Shown here: positions 15,725 to 26,231 of the stretch, one piece after another
How the letters are laid out: the number at the start of each line of letters is the position of its first letter
Position numbering within the stretch: the first letter of the stretch is position 1
DNA from: Amycolatopsis sp. cg9
Lineage (GTDB): Bacteria; Actinomycetota; Actinomycetes; Mycobacteriales; Pseudonocardiaceae
NCBI RefSeq assembly: GCF_041346945.1
Contig: NZ_CP166850.1
Coordinates: 806,001 to 870,000, forward strand
DNA length: 64,000 bases
Direction: 5' to 3'
Program-made: the position numbers and the translations under genes
The notes under the pieces: model-generated
Told to the model about the DNA's origin: nothing
Database searches by the model: none
What the model saw: the letters and a program-made list of their open reading frames with translations, nothing else

Positions 15725-18700
15725 TTGACGAGCCTGGAGGGGCCGGCACTCAAGCTGGGCGGCCGGATCGCCTCGGCCGCGGCGAAGTCGTGGCTGCGGC
15801 GGCGGAAAGCGAGCTTCGATCGCTCCGCCGAACTGGTCGATCTGGCCGCCGGTGAGCTGAAGGGCCCGTTGGAGCGGCGCAAGCTGGAGAACCTCGTCCA
15901 GACGATCGGCACGCAGGTGGCCGAGCAGCTGGAGGAGGTCCTCGCCGACCGCTTCGCGACGCTCCCGCAGAACGAGATCGATGCCGCCTTCTTGGCCGTC
16001 GAAGACGCTCTGACCGGCGCGGACCTGTCCGACGAAGCCTTCCTGGCGGTCGACGCGGATCCCGAGCACCTGGCCAGGAAGCTCCGCGGCGACCTGCCGC
16101 GTGACCGCCTCCTCGCCCCGCAGGCCGCGGCGCTGTACGAACTGGCGCTGGACCAGGCGTGCCGCCACCTCGTGCAGGTGGTCCGCCACCTGCCGTCGTT
16201 CCAGCCCCGCGCGCTGGCCGAGGTGCTCAGTCGCCTCAGCCGGCAAAGTGACCAGCTCGACGAGTTGCTGGCCCGGGTGCCGAAGACCAGCCTCGCGGCA
16301 CCCGAAGGCGTCGACCACGACGCCGAGTTCGAAGCGGCGTACCTGCGCCTGCTCGCCCGCGACCTCGACCGGCTGGAACTGCTCGGCCTGACCACGGACG
16401 ACCAGCCGGCCCTGCCGTTGACGGTCGCCTACCTGAGCTTGAGCGTCTCGCCGGAGGGCGAGCCGCGCCGGGCGGACCGGCGCACGGACGAGCTGTGGTT
16501 CGAGAAGCGCCAGAGCCGGGCGGGCAGCGCGAACGTGCGCGTCGAGACGGCGTTGAGCGGCACCACCCGCGTCCTGGTGCGCGGCGAGGCCGGCTCGGGC
16601 AAGACGACGCTGCTGGACTGGCTGGCGGTGACGGCGGCCCGCGGCCGGTTCACCGGCAAGCTCGAAGGCTGGAACGGCCGCGTCCCGTTCCCGATCCGCC
16701 TGCGCAGCTTCGCCGCGAAGCCGTTGCCGCGGCCGGAGGAGTTCCTCGCGCACATCGCCCCGATGCAGGCCCCACCGGACGGCTGGGCCCGCCGGGTGCT
16801 GGCTTCCGGACGGGCGATGGTCCTGGTCGACGGCGTCGACGAAGTGGGCACCAGCCACCGCCGCGAGGTGAAGTCGTGGCTGCGCAAGCTGTCGTCGGCG
16901 TTCCCGGACACCCTGATCGTGGTGACCTCCCGGACGGCGGCGGCCGACCAGCGCTGGCTGGTCCAGGAGGGTTTCGGCTGCGTCCTGCTGGAACCGATGA
17001 GCGCGGATGACATCCAGGCCCTGGTCACCCGCTGGCACAAGGCGGCAGAGGCCGGCGGCACGGTCCGCCCGGGCACCGACGTCCCCGCGGTCCAGCGCCG
17101 GCTGCTCAACCAGCTCGACAGCCGGCCCCATCTGCGGACGTTGGCCGCGAGCCCGTTGCTGTGCGCGATGTTGTGCGCGCTGAACCTGGCGCACCGGTCG
17201 GAGCTGCCGCGCGACCGGATGGACCTGTACCGCAAGGCGTTGTCGATGCTGCTGCACCTGCGCGATGCGGAGAGGCACATCGGCGTGTTGCTGACGGAGG
17301 CACAGAAGGAAGTCCTGCTGGGCGACCTGGCTTGGCGGCTTTCGCTGGCGTCGAAGGTGGAGCTGCCGAAGGACCGGGTGCTGTCCCACGTGGCCCGCCG
17401 GCTGCCTTCGCTGCCGCACGTGGACCACACGCCTTCCGAAGTGCTGGACCACCTGCTGGAACGCAGCGGCGTGCTGCGTGAGCCGGTGCGGGACCGGGTC
17501 GATTTCGTGCACCGGACGTTCCAGGAGTGCTTGGCCGCCAACGAAGCCACCGAACAGGACCACCTGGAGACGTTGATCGCGAAGGCCCACCTGGACACGT
17601 GGTGGGAGACGTTCGTGATGGCCTGCGGCCACGGGAAGCACCACCAGGTCGGGACGTTGTTGACCGGGATTCTGGACCGGGCGGATGAGGAGCCTCGGCA
17701 CGCGCGGCACTTGCGTCTTTTGGCGGCGGCGTGCTTGGAGACGGTGAGCAACGCTTCCCCGGACGTCATCGCGCGGGTGGAGGCGGTGATCCGGGAGCAG
17801 CTGGTGCCGCCGCGGAGTCTGCGGGAGACGCAGTCGCTGGCTTCGATCGGGCACCGGGTGCTGCGGTACCTGCCGGAGTCGCTCGACGGGCTCTCGGACG
17901 CGGTGGCGGCAGCGACGGTCCGAGCCGCGGCACTCACCGCGGGGGCGGATGCGCTGGCGCTCCTCCGCGAGTACGCCCGCGACTCTCGCTCAGCGGTGCA
18001 GAAGCAGCTGACCCAAGCCTGGCAGTACTTCGACCCCGAGCGGTTCGCAGTCGAGGTCATGGCCGACTCGCCGCTGGCGAACGGCGCGATCGAACTCGAA
18101 ACCGCGCGGCTCCTGCCACACGTCCGCCACCTGGGTCACCTGACCGAGCTGAGCCTGAGCTTTCGCGGTTCGGACACTCCGACCGACCTCAGTACGCTCG
18201 CCGCGTTGCCGGCCTTGACTCAAATCGCATTCGACTTGAGCCAGCACGAGGTTCCCGTCGATCTCAGCCCGCTCAGCGGACATCCGGGACTCACCGAGGT
18301 CTCGATGTACTTCGCCCACAGCTTCACCGACATCCGAAGCCTGCGCAGTCTCGAACGATTGGAGATACTGACTCTCTTCAACAACCACCCCTGGCCGGAT
18401 CTCGATGAATTCAGCGAGCTGGCCGGTGTCGAATACCTGGGCCTCGGCGCCCTGCAGCGAGTAGAGAGTCTCGATCCGCTGAGCTCACTCGGCAATCTCG
18501 AAGCGCTCGGCCTCAAGGGAATCCAGACGAAAACGCTCTCCTCCTCCGCTCCCCTTGCCAAGCCCACCCACATCGGCTTCTACCGCCAGAGCGACTTGAC
18601 GGAAAACTCGCTGGCCGGCGACGCGGTCGCCCGCTGTTTCCCCCGTTTGACCGATCTCTACCTGTCGGGCGTGGAGATCAGCGGCCTGGGCCCGCTCGCC

Positions 18701-18847
18701 ACCCTGCCGTTGCGCACGCTAACCCTCTCTTACCTGCCCGCGCCCCTCGACCTGAGTCCCTTGGCCGATCTCGAAATAACCGTCAAAGCCACCGAGACCG
18801 AGCTCCTCGGTACGGAGAAGCTCGGCCCCGGCGTCAAACTGATCTAA
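15725..18847 (+). CDS. NACHT-domain STAND NTPase with C-terminal leucine-rich repeats
   Basis: The 1,040-residue protein has an N-terminal helical region (about 1-240), a NACHT NTPase core with Walker A GEAGSGKTT (287-295), Walker B MVLVDGVDE (365-373) and a VVTSR sensor-like strand (399-403), a helical middle (about 440-790), and some eight irregular leucine-rich repeats (about 800-1025; LTELSLSF, LEILTLFNNHP, VEYLGLGAL, LTDLYLSGVEI). This is the NLR-like layout. Some bacterial NACHT proteins are known anti-phage sensors; that role here is inference. The only good start is the TTG at 15725, 6 nt after bcp, without a clear ribosome site. The LRR part (18.1-18.8 kb) is less GC-rich than the rest. 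No effector enzyme domain is recognised at the N-terminus. Confidence 0.85.
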   Translation: MTSLEGPALKLGGRIASAAAKSWLRRRKASFDRSAELVDLAAGELKGPLERRKLENLVQTIGTQVAEQLEEVLADRFATLPQNEIDAAFLAVEDALTGADLSDEAFLAVDADPEHLARKLRGDLPRDRLLAPQAAALYELALDQACRHLVQVVRHLPSFQPRALAEVLSRLSRQSDQLDELLARVPKTSLAAPEGVDHDAEFEAAYLRLLARDLDRLELLGLTTDDQPALPLTVAYLSLSVSPEGEPRRADRRTDELWFEKRQSRAGSANVRVETALSGTTRVLVRGEAGSGKTTLLDWLAVTAARGRFTGKLEGWNGRVPFPIRLRSFAAKPLPRPEEFLAHIAPMQAPPDGWARRVLASGRAMVLVDGVDEVGTSHRREVKSWLRKLSSAFPDTLIVVTSRTAAADQRWLVQEGFGCVLLEPMSADDIQALVTRWHKAAEAGGTVRPGTDVPAVQRRLLNQLDSRPHLRTLAASPLLCAMLCALNLAHRSELPRDRMDLYRKALSMLLHLRDAERHIGVLLTEAQKEVLLGDLAWRLSLASKVELPKDRVLSHVARRLPSLPHVDHTPSEVLDHLLERSGVLREPVRDRVDFVHRTFQECLAANEATEQDHLETLIAKAHLDTWWETFVMACGHGKHHQVGTLLTGILDRADEEPRHARHLRLLAAACLETVSNASPDVIARVEAVIREQLVPPRSLRETQSLASIGHRVLRYLPESLDGLSDAVAAATVRAAALTAGADALALLREYARDSRSAVQKQLTQAWQYFDPERFAVEVMADSPLANGAIELETARLLPHVRHLGHLTELSLSFRGSDTPTDLSTLAALPALTQIAFDLSQHEVPVDLSPLSGHPGLTEVSMYFAHSFTDIRSLRSLERLEILTLFNNHPWPDLDEFSELAGVEYLGLGALQRVESLDPLSSLGNLEALGLKGIQTKTLSSSAPLAKPTHIGFYRQSDLTENSLAGDAVARCFPRLTDLYLSGVEISGLGPLATLPLRTLTLSYLPAPLDLSPLADLEITVKATETELLGTEKLGPGVKLI

Positions 18848-19446
18848 GCCAGTTCCCGCAACGCCGGCAGCAGAGCCCGCAAAGCCCGCCCCCGGTGCGA
18901 AAGCGCGTCCTTCTCCGCCGGCTCCATCTCCGCCGACGTCCGGGACTCCCCATCAGGCTGGAAGATCGGGTCGTACCCGAACCCGTTCGCCCCCCGCCGC
19001 GAGCGCACGAGCGACCCGCGCCACTCACCGCGAACGACCGTCTCCTCGCCCGACGCCAGCACCAACGCCGCCGCACAAACGAACTGGGCTCCGCGGCGCT
19101 CGTCCGGCACGTCGTTCAGCTGCCCCAGAACCAAATCCAGGTTCGCCTCATCGTCCCCGTGACGACCCGACCACCGGGCCGACAACACCCCAGGCATCCC
19201 GTTCAACGCGTCGACAGCGAGCCCCGAGTCATCGGCGATAGCAGGCAACCCCGTTGCCGCCACCGCATCCCGGGCCTTCGCCACAGCATTGCCCTCGAAA
19301 TCCGGAGCCGTCTCGGGCGCCTCGGGAAACTCAGGCACATCAGCGAGACCGAGCACCTCGATCCCCGAAATCCCTTCAGCCTCGAGGATCCGCCGAAGCT
19401 CACCCAGCTTCTTGGCGTTCCGGGTAGCCAGGAGCAGCTTGGTCAC
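18844..19446 (-). CDS. rdgB: XTP/dITP diphosphatase (RdgB/HAM1)
   Basis: A 200-residue house-cleaning pyrophosphatase that hydrolyses dITP, XTP and related purine triphosphates to monophosphates. The N-terminal [17 protein letters not shown], the [13 protein letters not shown] block near 75 and the C-terminal GFGYDPIF and SHRGRAL segments are diagnostic. It overlaps rph by 4 nt and follows it in the same operon. Its 3' end overlaps the convergent NACHT gene by 4 nt. Confidence 0.96.
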   Translation of the reverse strand: MTKLLLATRNAKKLGELRRILEAEGISGIEVLGLADVPEFPEAPETAPDFEGNAVAKARDAVAATGLPAIADDSGLAVDALNGMPGVLSARWSGRHGDDEANLDLVLGQLNDVPDERRGAQFVCAAALVLASGEETVVRGEWRGSLVRSRRGANGFGYDPIFQPDGESRTSAEMEPAEKDALSHRGRALRALLPALRELA

Positions 19447-20219
19447 TTCGACCCCTTCTTCTTGTCCGGCCGCGGCTCCGGCAGCTCACCGGGGTACGGC
19501 AGCGCCAGCGCCTCGTTCTGCAGCCGGGTCAGCTCCGCGCACCCCGCCAGCGCGATGTCGAGCATCTTGTCCAAAGTGGACCGCGCGAAGGTGGCCCCCT
19601 CACCGGTCCCCTGGACCTCGATCAACGTCCCCGCGTCCGTCGCCACCACGTTCATGTCGACCTCGGCGCGCGAGTCCTCTTCGTACGGCAGGTCCAGCCG
19701 CACCCGGCCGTCCACCACGCCGACGCTCACCGCGGCCACCGAGGACGACAGCGGCTGCGGGTCGTTGAGGCGGTTCGCCGCGCCCAGCCACGTGATCGCG
19801 TCCGCCAGTGCGACGTAACCGCCGGTCACCGCCGCCGTGCGGGTGCCGCCGTCGGCCTGGATGACGTCGCAGTCGATGACGATCGTGTTCTCGCCCAGCG
19901 CCGCCAGGTCGATGCAGGCGCGCAGCGAACGGCCGATCAGCCGCGAAATCTCGTGCGTGCGGCCGCCGATCCGGCCCTTCACCGACTCGCGGTCACCGCG
20001 GGTGTTGGTCGCGGACGGCAGCATCGCGTACTCGGCCGTCACCCAGCCGAGGCCGGAGCCGGCCCGCCAGCGCGGCACGCCTTCGGTGACGCTCGCCGCG
20101 CACAGCACCCGCGTGTTGCCGAATTCGATCAGGACCGAACCCGCCGGCCACTGCTGGAACCCCCGGGTGATCTTGATGTCACGGAGCTGGTCGTCGTTCC
20201 TGCCATCTTTTCGAGCCAC
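19443..20219 (-). CDS. rph: Ribonuclease PH
   Basis: A 258-residue phosphorolytic 3'-5' exoribonuclease that trims tRNA 3' ends. The [40 protein letters not shown] and [18 protein letters not shown] blocks are typical. GTG start at 20219. Gene order murI-metallo-hydrolase-rph-rdgB matches mycobacteria. Confidence 0.97.
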   Translation of the reverse strand: MARKDGRNDDQLRDIKITRGFQQWPAGSVLIEFGNTRVLCAASVTEGVPRWRAGSGLGWVTAEYAMLPSATNTRGDRESVKGRIGGRTHEISRLIGRSLRACIDLAALGENTIVIDCDVIQADGGTRTAAVTGGYVALADAITWLGAANRLNDPQPLSSSVAAVSVGVVDGRVRLDLPYEEDSRAEVDMNVVATDAGTLIEVQGTGEGATFARSTLDKMLDIALAGCAELTRLQNEALALPYPGELPEPRPDKKKGSK

Positions 20220-20243
20220 GGGAGCACTCTAAGACCGCACCGC

Positions 20244-21011
20244 TCACACGTCGTAGACGGCACCCTGCTTGACGACCTCGGCCCCGGCGAACTCGGCCGA
20301 CGCCTCCGCGAGAACCGCGCCCGCGTCGGTCCACGGCGCGATGTGCGTCAGGAGCAGCCGGCCGACTCCGGCGTCGCGCGCCAGTTCGCCGGCCTGCTTG
20401 CCGGACAGGTGCACGCCCGCCGGCCGCTCCGCCGAATCCGTCCAGGACGCCTCCGCGAGCAGCAGGTCGACGCCGTCGGCGAGCTCGTTCAGCGCCGCGC
20501 ACGGGCCGGTGTCGCCGGTGAACGCCAGTATCCGGCCGCCGTAGGAGATCCGGAGGCCGTACGCCGGGGTCGGGTGATCGACCTCGACCGCGACGACGTC
20601 GAACGGCCCGATCCGGAACGGCTCGGGCCGCAGCGGCCGGAAGTCGTAGACGTCGGAGAGGTCCGTGCTGGCCCGCTCGGTCTCGTTGGGCGCGTACGCG
20701 TTCGCCAGCCGCGTGGGCGCGTCCGGTGGCGCGTACAGCGGCAGCAGGCGCGGCCGGGCGGGGTACGGCGGAGCCGGGTGGTAGCGCCGCAGGACGGTGA
20801 GTGCGCTGACGTCGGCGCAGTGGTCGGGGTGCAGGTGCGTGAGCACGAGCGCGTCGAGGTCGAACGGGTCGGCCACGGCCTGCAGCTGCGCCAGCGTGCC
20901 GTTGCCGAGTTCGAGGCCGAGCAGGAAGCCCTCGGCCTCGACCAGGTATCCGGACGCGGCCGCGTTCGGCCCGGGGATGCTGCCAGAGCACCCGAGGATG
21001 GTCAGTCGCAC
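20244..21011 (-). CDS. MBL-fold metallo-hydrolase (Rv1339-like)
   Basis: A 255-residue metallo-beta-lactamase-fold enzyme with the metal motif HLHPDH near residue 60, a later FTGDTG aspartate and a C-terminal LTHI histidine, giving the RNase Z-like set of ligands. By position between murI and rph it corresponds to M. tuberculosis Rv1339, reported to be a cyclic nucleotide phosphodiesterase; that activity is a reasonable guess here. GTG start; part of the rhomboid-murI-MBL-rph-rdgB run. Confidence 0.88.
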   Translation of the reverse strand: MRLTILGCSGSIPGPNAAASGYLVEAEGFLLGLELGNGTLAQLQAVADPFDLDALVLTHLHPDHCADVSALTVLRRYHPAPPYPARPRLLPLYAPPDAPTRLANAYAPNETERASTDLSDVYDFRPLRPEPFRIGPFDVVAVEVDHPTPAYGLRISYGGRILAFTGDTGPCAALNELADGVDLLLAEASWTDSAERPAGVHLSGKQAGELARDAGVGRLLLTHIAPWTDAGAVLAEASAEFAGAEVVKQGAVYDV

Positions 21012-21040
21012 TTCGACACCCTAAGCGCCCGCCGCGCCGA

Positions 21041-21847
21041 TCACGCGGTGGTGGGAGCGAGGACACCCGGCGCGAAGCCCATGAACCGCTGGGCGAGCCG
21101 GGCGAACGGCTCGGCCGAACCGGTGGCCACGAACTCGTGCTGCGGCGGGGTGTCCCGGGTGGTCAGCAGATCGAGTTCGGTGAGCACGCGGACGAGGTCC
21201 TTCGCGGTCTCCTCGGCGCTGCTCACCAGCGTGACCTCCTGGCCCATCACGATCTGCAGCACGCCCTGCAGCAGCGGGTAGTGCGTGCAGCCGAGCACGA
21301 GCGTGTCGACCTGCGCGTCGAGCAGCGGCTGCAGGTAGCCCTGCGCGAGCCCGAGCACCTGGCGGCCGGAGGTGATGCCGCGCTCGACGAAGTCCACGAA
21401 CCGCGGGCACGCGACGCTGGTGAGCGTGATGGCGGGCGCCGCGGCGAACGCGTCCTCGTAGGCCCGCGACCGCACGGTGCCCTCGGTGCCGATGACGCCG
21501 ACACGGCCGGTGTGCGTCGCGACGACGGCGCGGCGCGCGGCGGGCAGCACGACCTCGATCACGGGGACGTCGTAGCGCTCGCGGGCGTCGCGCAGGCAGG
21601 CGGCGGACGCCGTGTTGCAGGCGATCACCAAGGCCTTCACGCCGCTCTCGACGAGTTCGTCGAGCGCCGCGAGCGCGTAGCTGCGCGCGGTGGCGATCGG
21701 GAGCGGGCCGTAGGGGTTGTGCGCCGTGTCGCCGACGTAGCGGAGCTGCTCGGCGGGGAGCTGCTCGAGGATCGCCCTCGCGACCGTCAGCCCGCCGACG
21801 CCGGAATCGAACACGCCGACCGGGGCATCAGCGGGCGGAGACGTCAC
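21041..21847 (-). CDS. murI: Glutamate racemase
   Basis: A 268-residue enzyme providing D-glutamate for peptidoglycan. It shows the [12 protein letters not shown]-terminus and both catalytic cysteine loops, ACNTASA near 76 and LGCTHYPLL near 187. The GTG start overlaps the end of the rhomboid gene by 4 nt, indicating translational coupling. Confidence 0.97.
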   Translation of the reverse strand: MTSPPADAPVGVFDSGVGGLTVARAILEQLPAEQLRYVGDTAHNPYGPLPIATARSYALAALDELVESGVKALVIACNTASAACLRDARERYDVPVIEVVLPAARRAVVATHTGRVGVIGTEGTVRSRAYEDAFAAAPAITLTSVACPRFVDFVERGITSGRQVLGLAQGYLQPLLDAQVDTLVLGCTHYPLLQGVLQIVMGQEVTLVSSAEETAKDLVRVLTELDLLTTRDTPPQHEFVATGSAEPFARLAQRFMGFAPGVLAPTTA

Positions 21848-22482
21848 GCGTCGAGGCTACCTGCTGCCGCCGGGACGGCCTTGCGCGACCGGCGGCTGGT
21901 CAGCCACGCGGCGAGAACGCCGGCGAGCGCGCCGAAGACGTGGCCCTGCCAGGAGACACCGGGGTTGCCCGGCAGCAGCCCGGCCAGCATTCCGCTCCAC
22001 ACGCCCAGCAGGACTACGGCGACGAGGATCTGGCCGGCCGCGCGGTTGAAGATGCCGCGCACCAGCAGGTAGGCGAGCCAGCCGAAGGCCAGCCCGGACG
22101 CGCCGACGGTGACCGCGTTCGCCGGCCCGATCAGCCACACGCCGAGCCCGGACACCACCCAGATGATGGCCGTGACCAGGGCGAACCGGCCGATCCCGGC
22201 GGCCATCGCGAGGAACGAGAACAGCAGCACGGGCACGGTGTTCGCGAACAGGTGCGACCAGCCGGCGTGCAGCACCGGCGCGAACAGCACGCCGTCCAGC
22301 CCGGAGAGCTCCCGGGAGTGGATGCCGCCCTGGTCCAGGTCGCCGGGCAGGATCACGTCCACCAGCTCGACCAGGTAGAGCAGCAGGGTGAACGACAACG
22401 CGACGAGCGCGGCCGCCTTCGGTCGCGGCGGCAGCACGCGCTTGGCGGCGTCGGTTTCCGGGGCGGGGATCGGTGTGCTCAC
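21844..22482 (-). CDS. Rhomboid family intramembrane serine protease
   Basis: A 212-residue multi-span membrane protein. The rhomboid catalytic pair is visible as S129 in VGASG and H181 in WQGHVFG, with the conserved GWSHLFAN segment (H77, N81) in an earlier helix. Rhomboids cut transmembrane substrates; the substrate is unknown. It corresponds to Rv1337 by synteny. The GTG at 22482 gives a short basic N-terminus; reading further upstream would enter the divergent NAT gene region. Confidence 0.9.
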   Translation of the reverse strand: MSTPIPAPETDAAKRVLPPRPKAAALVALSFTLLLYLVELVDVILPGDLDQGGIHSRELSGLDGVLFAPVLHAGWSHLFANTVPVLLFSFLAMAAGIGRFALVTAIIWVVSGLGVWLIGPANAVTVGASGLAFGWLAYLLVRGIFNRAAGQILVAVVLLGVWSGMLAGLLPGNPGVSWQGHVFGALAGVLAAWLTSRRSRKAVPAAAGSLDA

Positions 22483-22562
22483 GTTTTCGAGGCTACGTCC
22501 GGGTCGGGCGGCTCCGCCTCGGGTGAAATCCCTGATCCGGCGGTTTTGTCGGTGCCTCCCGC

Positions 22563-22568
22563 TAGCGT
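22563..22568 (+). promoter_or_regulatory. -10 element, probable leaderless start for NAT
   Basis: TAGCGT ends 7 nt before the ATG at 22576; no Shine-Dalgarno. Confidence 0.5.
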
Positions 22569-22575
22569 GCGCGGC

Positions 22576-23427
22576 ATGGACGTCACCGGTTACCTCGCGC
22601 GGCTCGGCCTCGATCCCGAGCCGCCGAGCCTTGCCGCCCTGAAGCGGCTGCACGCGGCGCACGTCGAACGCGTGCCCTACGAAGCGCTGGAGGTCCAGCT
22701 CGGGCGGCCGACCCCGCTCGACCCGCCGGCCTCGCTGGCGCGGATCCTGCAGGGCCGCGGTGGGTACTGCTACCACCTCAACGGCGCTTTTTCGGCGTTG
22801 CTGCACGCGCTCGGCTACCAGGTGACGCGGCACATCGGCGGGGTGCAGGGCAGCGCGGCGGACGCGCCGAACATCGACCGGAACCACCTGGCGCTGACCG
22901 TCACCGGGTTGCCGGACGCCCTGGACACGGCGTGGCTGGCCGACGCCGGGCTGGGCGACGGCCCGCACGAGCCGCTCCCCCTCCGGGAAGGCACCTACGT
23001 GCAGGGCCCGCACACCTACCGGGTGCGGCCGTCTGAAGTGGCGCCGGGCGGCTGGCGGTTCGAGCACGACCCCTCGGGCAGCTTCACCGGCATGGATTTC
23101 GCGCCCGGCGTCGCGGTGATGGCCGACTTCGAGGAGAAGCACGCCTGGCTGTCGAGCGCGCCGGAGTCCGGCTTCGTGCGGGTCTGCGCGCTGCTGCGGC
23201 GGGACGCGGCGGGCGTCGACACCCTGCGCGCGCTGACGCTGGACCGCCACGGCGCCAAGGAGCTGATCGAGTCACCCGGCGACTGGTGGGCGGCCGCCGG
23301 TGACGTGTTCGGCATCCGGGCGTCGCTGTTCACGGACGCCGAGCGCGAGCGGCTGTGGCGGCAGTGCGCCGCCCAGCACGAGGCTCACGTCGGCGGCACG
23401 GGCAGCGAGGTGGTGCCCAGCGCGTAG
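22576..23427 (+). CDS. Arylamine N-acetyltransferase
   Basis: A 283-residue NAT-family enzyme. The Cys-His-Asp triad is C65 in RGGYCYHLN, H104 in NHLALTV and D123 in LADAGLGDG. NATs move an acetyl or acyl group from CoA to arylamines or hydrazines, and related enzymes close rings in ansamycin biosynthesis, but no rifamycin-type cluster is here. RGGYC is followed by YHLN rather than the common FELN. It overlaps the convergent racemase gene by 43 bp. Confidence 0.92.
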   Translation: MDVTGYLARLGLDPEPPSLAALKRLHAAHVERVPYEALEVQLGRPTPLDPPASLARILQGRGGYCYHLNGAFSALLHALGYQVTRHIGGVQGSAADAPNIDRNHLALTVTGLPDALDTAWLADAGLGDGPHEPLPLREGTYVQGPHTYRVRPSEVAPGGWRFEHDPSGSFTGMDFAPGVAVMADFEEKHAWLSSAPESGFVRVCALLRRDAAGVDTLRALTLDRHGAKELIESPGDWWAAAGDVFGIRASLFTDAERERLWRQCAAQHEAHVGGTGSEVVPSA

Positions 23428-24101
23428 TCCACCGCCGCTTCGGCGTGCAGGCGGGTCGTGGGGAAGGTCGGCACCGGCGCGTCTTCCGGGCCGACCAGCA
23501 GCTCGATCTCCGTGCAGCCGTAGATGACGCCCTCGGCACCGGCTTCGACGAGCCGCGCGATCACCCCGCGATAGGCCTCGCGGGAGGCGGGCTCGACGAC
23601 CCCGAGCACCAGCTCGTCGTAGATCACCCGGTGCACGAGCTCGCGGTCGTCGAGCGGCGGCACCAGCACGTCGAGGCCGTGCGCGGCGAGGCGGTCGCGG
23701 TAGAAGGGCTGTCCCATGGTGAACCCGGTGCCGAGCAGGCCGACCCGGTGGATCCCGGCGGCCTTCACGGCCGACGCGGTGGCGTCGCCGAGGTGCAGCA
23801 GCGGGATGCCGAGGCCGTCCTCGAGCCGGTCGGCGACCTTGTGCATGGTGTTGGTGCAGAGCACGACGAAGTCGGCACCGGCCGCCTCGAGGGCCTTGGC
23901 GGCGCGGTTCAGCTCGGCGCCGGCGTCGTCCCAGCGGCCGTCGGCCTGCATGCGCTCGACGGCGGCGAAGTCGACGGAGTAGAGCACGGTGTGCGCCGAG
24001 TGGAAACCGCCGAGGACGGCTTTCACCCGTTCGTTCACAAGCCGGTAGTACTCGCTCGAAGATTCCCAGCTCATCCCGCCGAGCAGCCCGATGACCTTCA
24101 T
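23385..24101 (-). CDS. Aspartate/glutamate racemase family protein
   Basis: A 238-residue cofactor-independent racemase-fold protein. The two catalytic cysteines are C82 in LCTNTMH and C196 in YGCTEIELL, and the N-terminal MKVIGLLGGMSWESS is typical of the aspartate racemase/YgeA group. It probably supplies a D-amino acid. Its ATG lies inside the start region of the divergent metallo-hydrolase gene, so the two promoters must overlap coding sequence. Confidence 0.9.
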   Translation of the reverse strand: MKVIGLLGGMSWESSSEYYRLVNERVKAVLGGFHSAHTVLYSVDFAAVERMQADGRWDDAGAELNRAAKALEAAGADFVVLCTNTMHKVADRLEDGLGIPLLHLGDATASAVKAAGIHRVGLLGTGFTMGQPFYRDRLAAHGLDVLVPPLDDRELVHRVIYDELVLGVVEPASREAYRGVIARLVEAGAEGVIYGCTEIELLVGPEDAPVPTFPTTRLHAEAAVDYALGTTSLPVPPT

Positions 24102-24111
24102 GCTGGACAGC

Positions 24112-24939
24112 ATGCCCGAACTGCGCACGGCGTTCGCCGGGGTTTCGAACGTGCTGGTCACCGACGGTGCGTCGGCCGTACTGGTCGACGGCTTCTTCTC
24201 GCGGCCGTCACCGCTGAAGCTGGCCACCCGGGTGGCCCCGGACCGCGGCCGGATCGACGAGTGCCTGCGCCGGCTCGGCGTCACGGCGCTGGACGCCGTC
24301 CTGGTCTCGCACTCGCACGTCGACCACGCACTGGACGCACCGGTGGTCGCGAAGCTGACCGGCGCGACGCTGGCCGGCTCGCCGTCGACGCGGAAGGTCC
24401 AGGAGGGCTACGACCTGGCGGCCGAGCCGTTCGAAGAGCTGGTCCCCGGCAAGCCCGTGGAGTTCGGCGCGTTCACCGTGACCCCCGTCGACACCCGCCA
24501 CAGCGACGGCGACCGGGTGCCCGGCGAGATCACCGAGCCGGTCCGGTTGCCGGCGAAGGCCAAAGCGTTCAAGACCGGGCGCTGCTACTCGTTCCACATC
24601 GCCCACGAGGCCGGCACCGTCCTGGTCCACGCGTCGGCGAACTTCGTGCCCGGCGCCCTCGCCGGGCACCCCGCGGACCTGGCCTACCTCGGCATCGGCG
24701 CGGCCGGGAAGAAGACCGAGGAGTGGCGGGAAGAGTACTGGCGGGAGACCGTCGGCGCGGTCGGCGCCCGGACCGTCCGGCCGGTGCACTGGGACGCCTT
24801 CTGGCGGCCGCTGAGCAAGCCGCTCAAGCTCCTGCCGAAGGTCTTCGACGACCTCGACACGACGATGGCCACCTTCGAGCGGCTGGCCGAGGCCGACGGC
24901 GTCGGCCTCGCCCTGCCCGAACTCTGGACAGCCGAGTAG
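24112..24939 (+). CDS. MBL-fold metallo-hydrolase
   Basis: A 275-residue protein with the metallo-beta-lactamase motif SHSHVDHALD near residue 70 and further candidate ligands (DTRHSDGDR, PVHWDAFW). It lacks the lactamase signature loops and looks like a general hydrolase. In-frame ATGs occur at 24091, 24100 and 24112; the last was chosen because the first two fall within the divergent racemase start codon region, but no ribosome site decides. Substrate unknown. Confidence 0.8.
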   Translation: MPELRTAFAGVSNVLVTDGASAVLVDGFFSRPSPLKLATRVAPDRGRIDECLRRLGVTALDAVLVSHSHVDHALDAPVVAKLTGATLAGSPSTRKVQEGYDLAAEPFEELVPGKPVEFGAFTVTPVDTRHSDGDRVPGEITEPVRLPAKAKAFKTGRCYSFHIAHEAGTVLVHASANFVPGALAGHPADLAYLGIGAAGKKTEEWREEYWRETVGAVGARTVRPVHWDAFWRPLSKPLKLLPKVFDDLDTTMATFERLAEADGVGLALPELWTAE

Positions 24940-24940
24940 C

Positions 24941-25894
<954 letters not shown>

Positions 25895-26167
25895 TCAGCC
25901 ACCGGCCACGGCGGGGAGGATGGTCAGGGTGTCGCCGTCCTTGACCTCGGCCTCGAGGCCACCGGAGAAGCGCACGTCCTCGTCGTTGACGTAGACGTTG
26001 ATGAAGCGGTGCAGCTTCTCCTCCTTGACCAGGCGCGCCTTGATGCCGGCGTGCCGGGACTCGACGTCGTCGATGATCTCGAGCACGGTCGCGCCCTTGG
26101 CCTCGACGGACTTCTCGCCGCCGGTGTGGGTGCGCAGGATCGTCGGGATGGAGACGGTCACGGCCAT
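25895..26167 (-). CDS. cysO: Sulfur carrier protein CysO (MoaD/ThiS fold)
   Basis: A 90-residue ubiquitin-like carrier ending in Gly-Gly, the site that is thiocarboxylated and then receives cysteine from CysM. The DTLTILPAVAGG end is typical. A GGAGG ribosome site sits before the ATG. It lies between mec and cysM exactly as in M. tuberculosis (Rv1334-Rv1336). Confidence 0.95.
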   Translation of the reverse strand: MAVTVSIPTILRTHTGGEKSVEAKGATVLEIIDDVESRHAGIKARLVKEEKLHRFINVYVNDEDVRFSGGLEAEVKDGDTLTILPAVAGG

Positions 26168-26231
26168 GGGTTCTTACCTCCGGTGGTTTCCTAGACGCAG
26201 ACGCACTCGGCGCGGCGCTTTATTCCGGTCG

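Noticed and set aside
14618..17854. Open frame of over 1,000 codons on the minus strand across bcp and the NACHT gene
   Set aside because: Arg/Gln/Val-rich shadow of GC-rich coding DNA; no domain, and the plus-strand genes have clear motifs.
15245..18847. Defence island
   Set aside because: Flanks are lipoprotein and housekeeping genes; no restriction, CBASS, toxin or integrase gene is present.
26191..26231. Leader-peptide-like end CVCV-stop between mec and cysO, suggestive of cysteine attenuation
   Set aside because: No nearby start codon or ribosome site; the frame is a long antisense-phase extension through mec. A dedicated leader is not supported.
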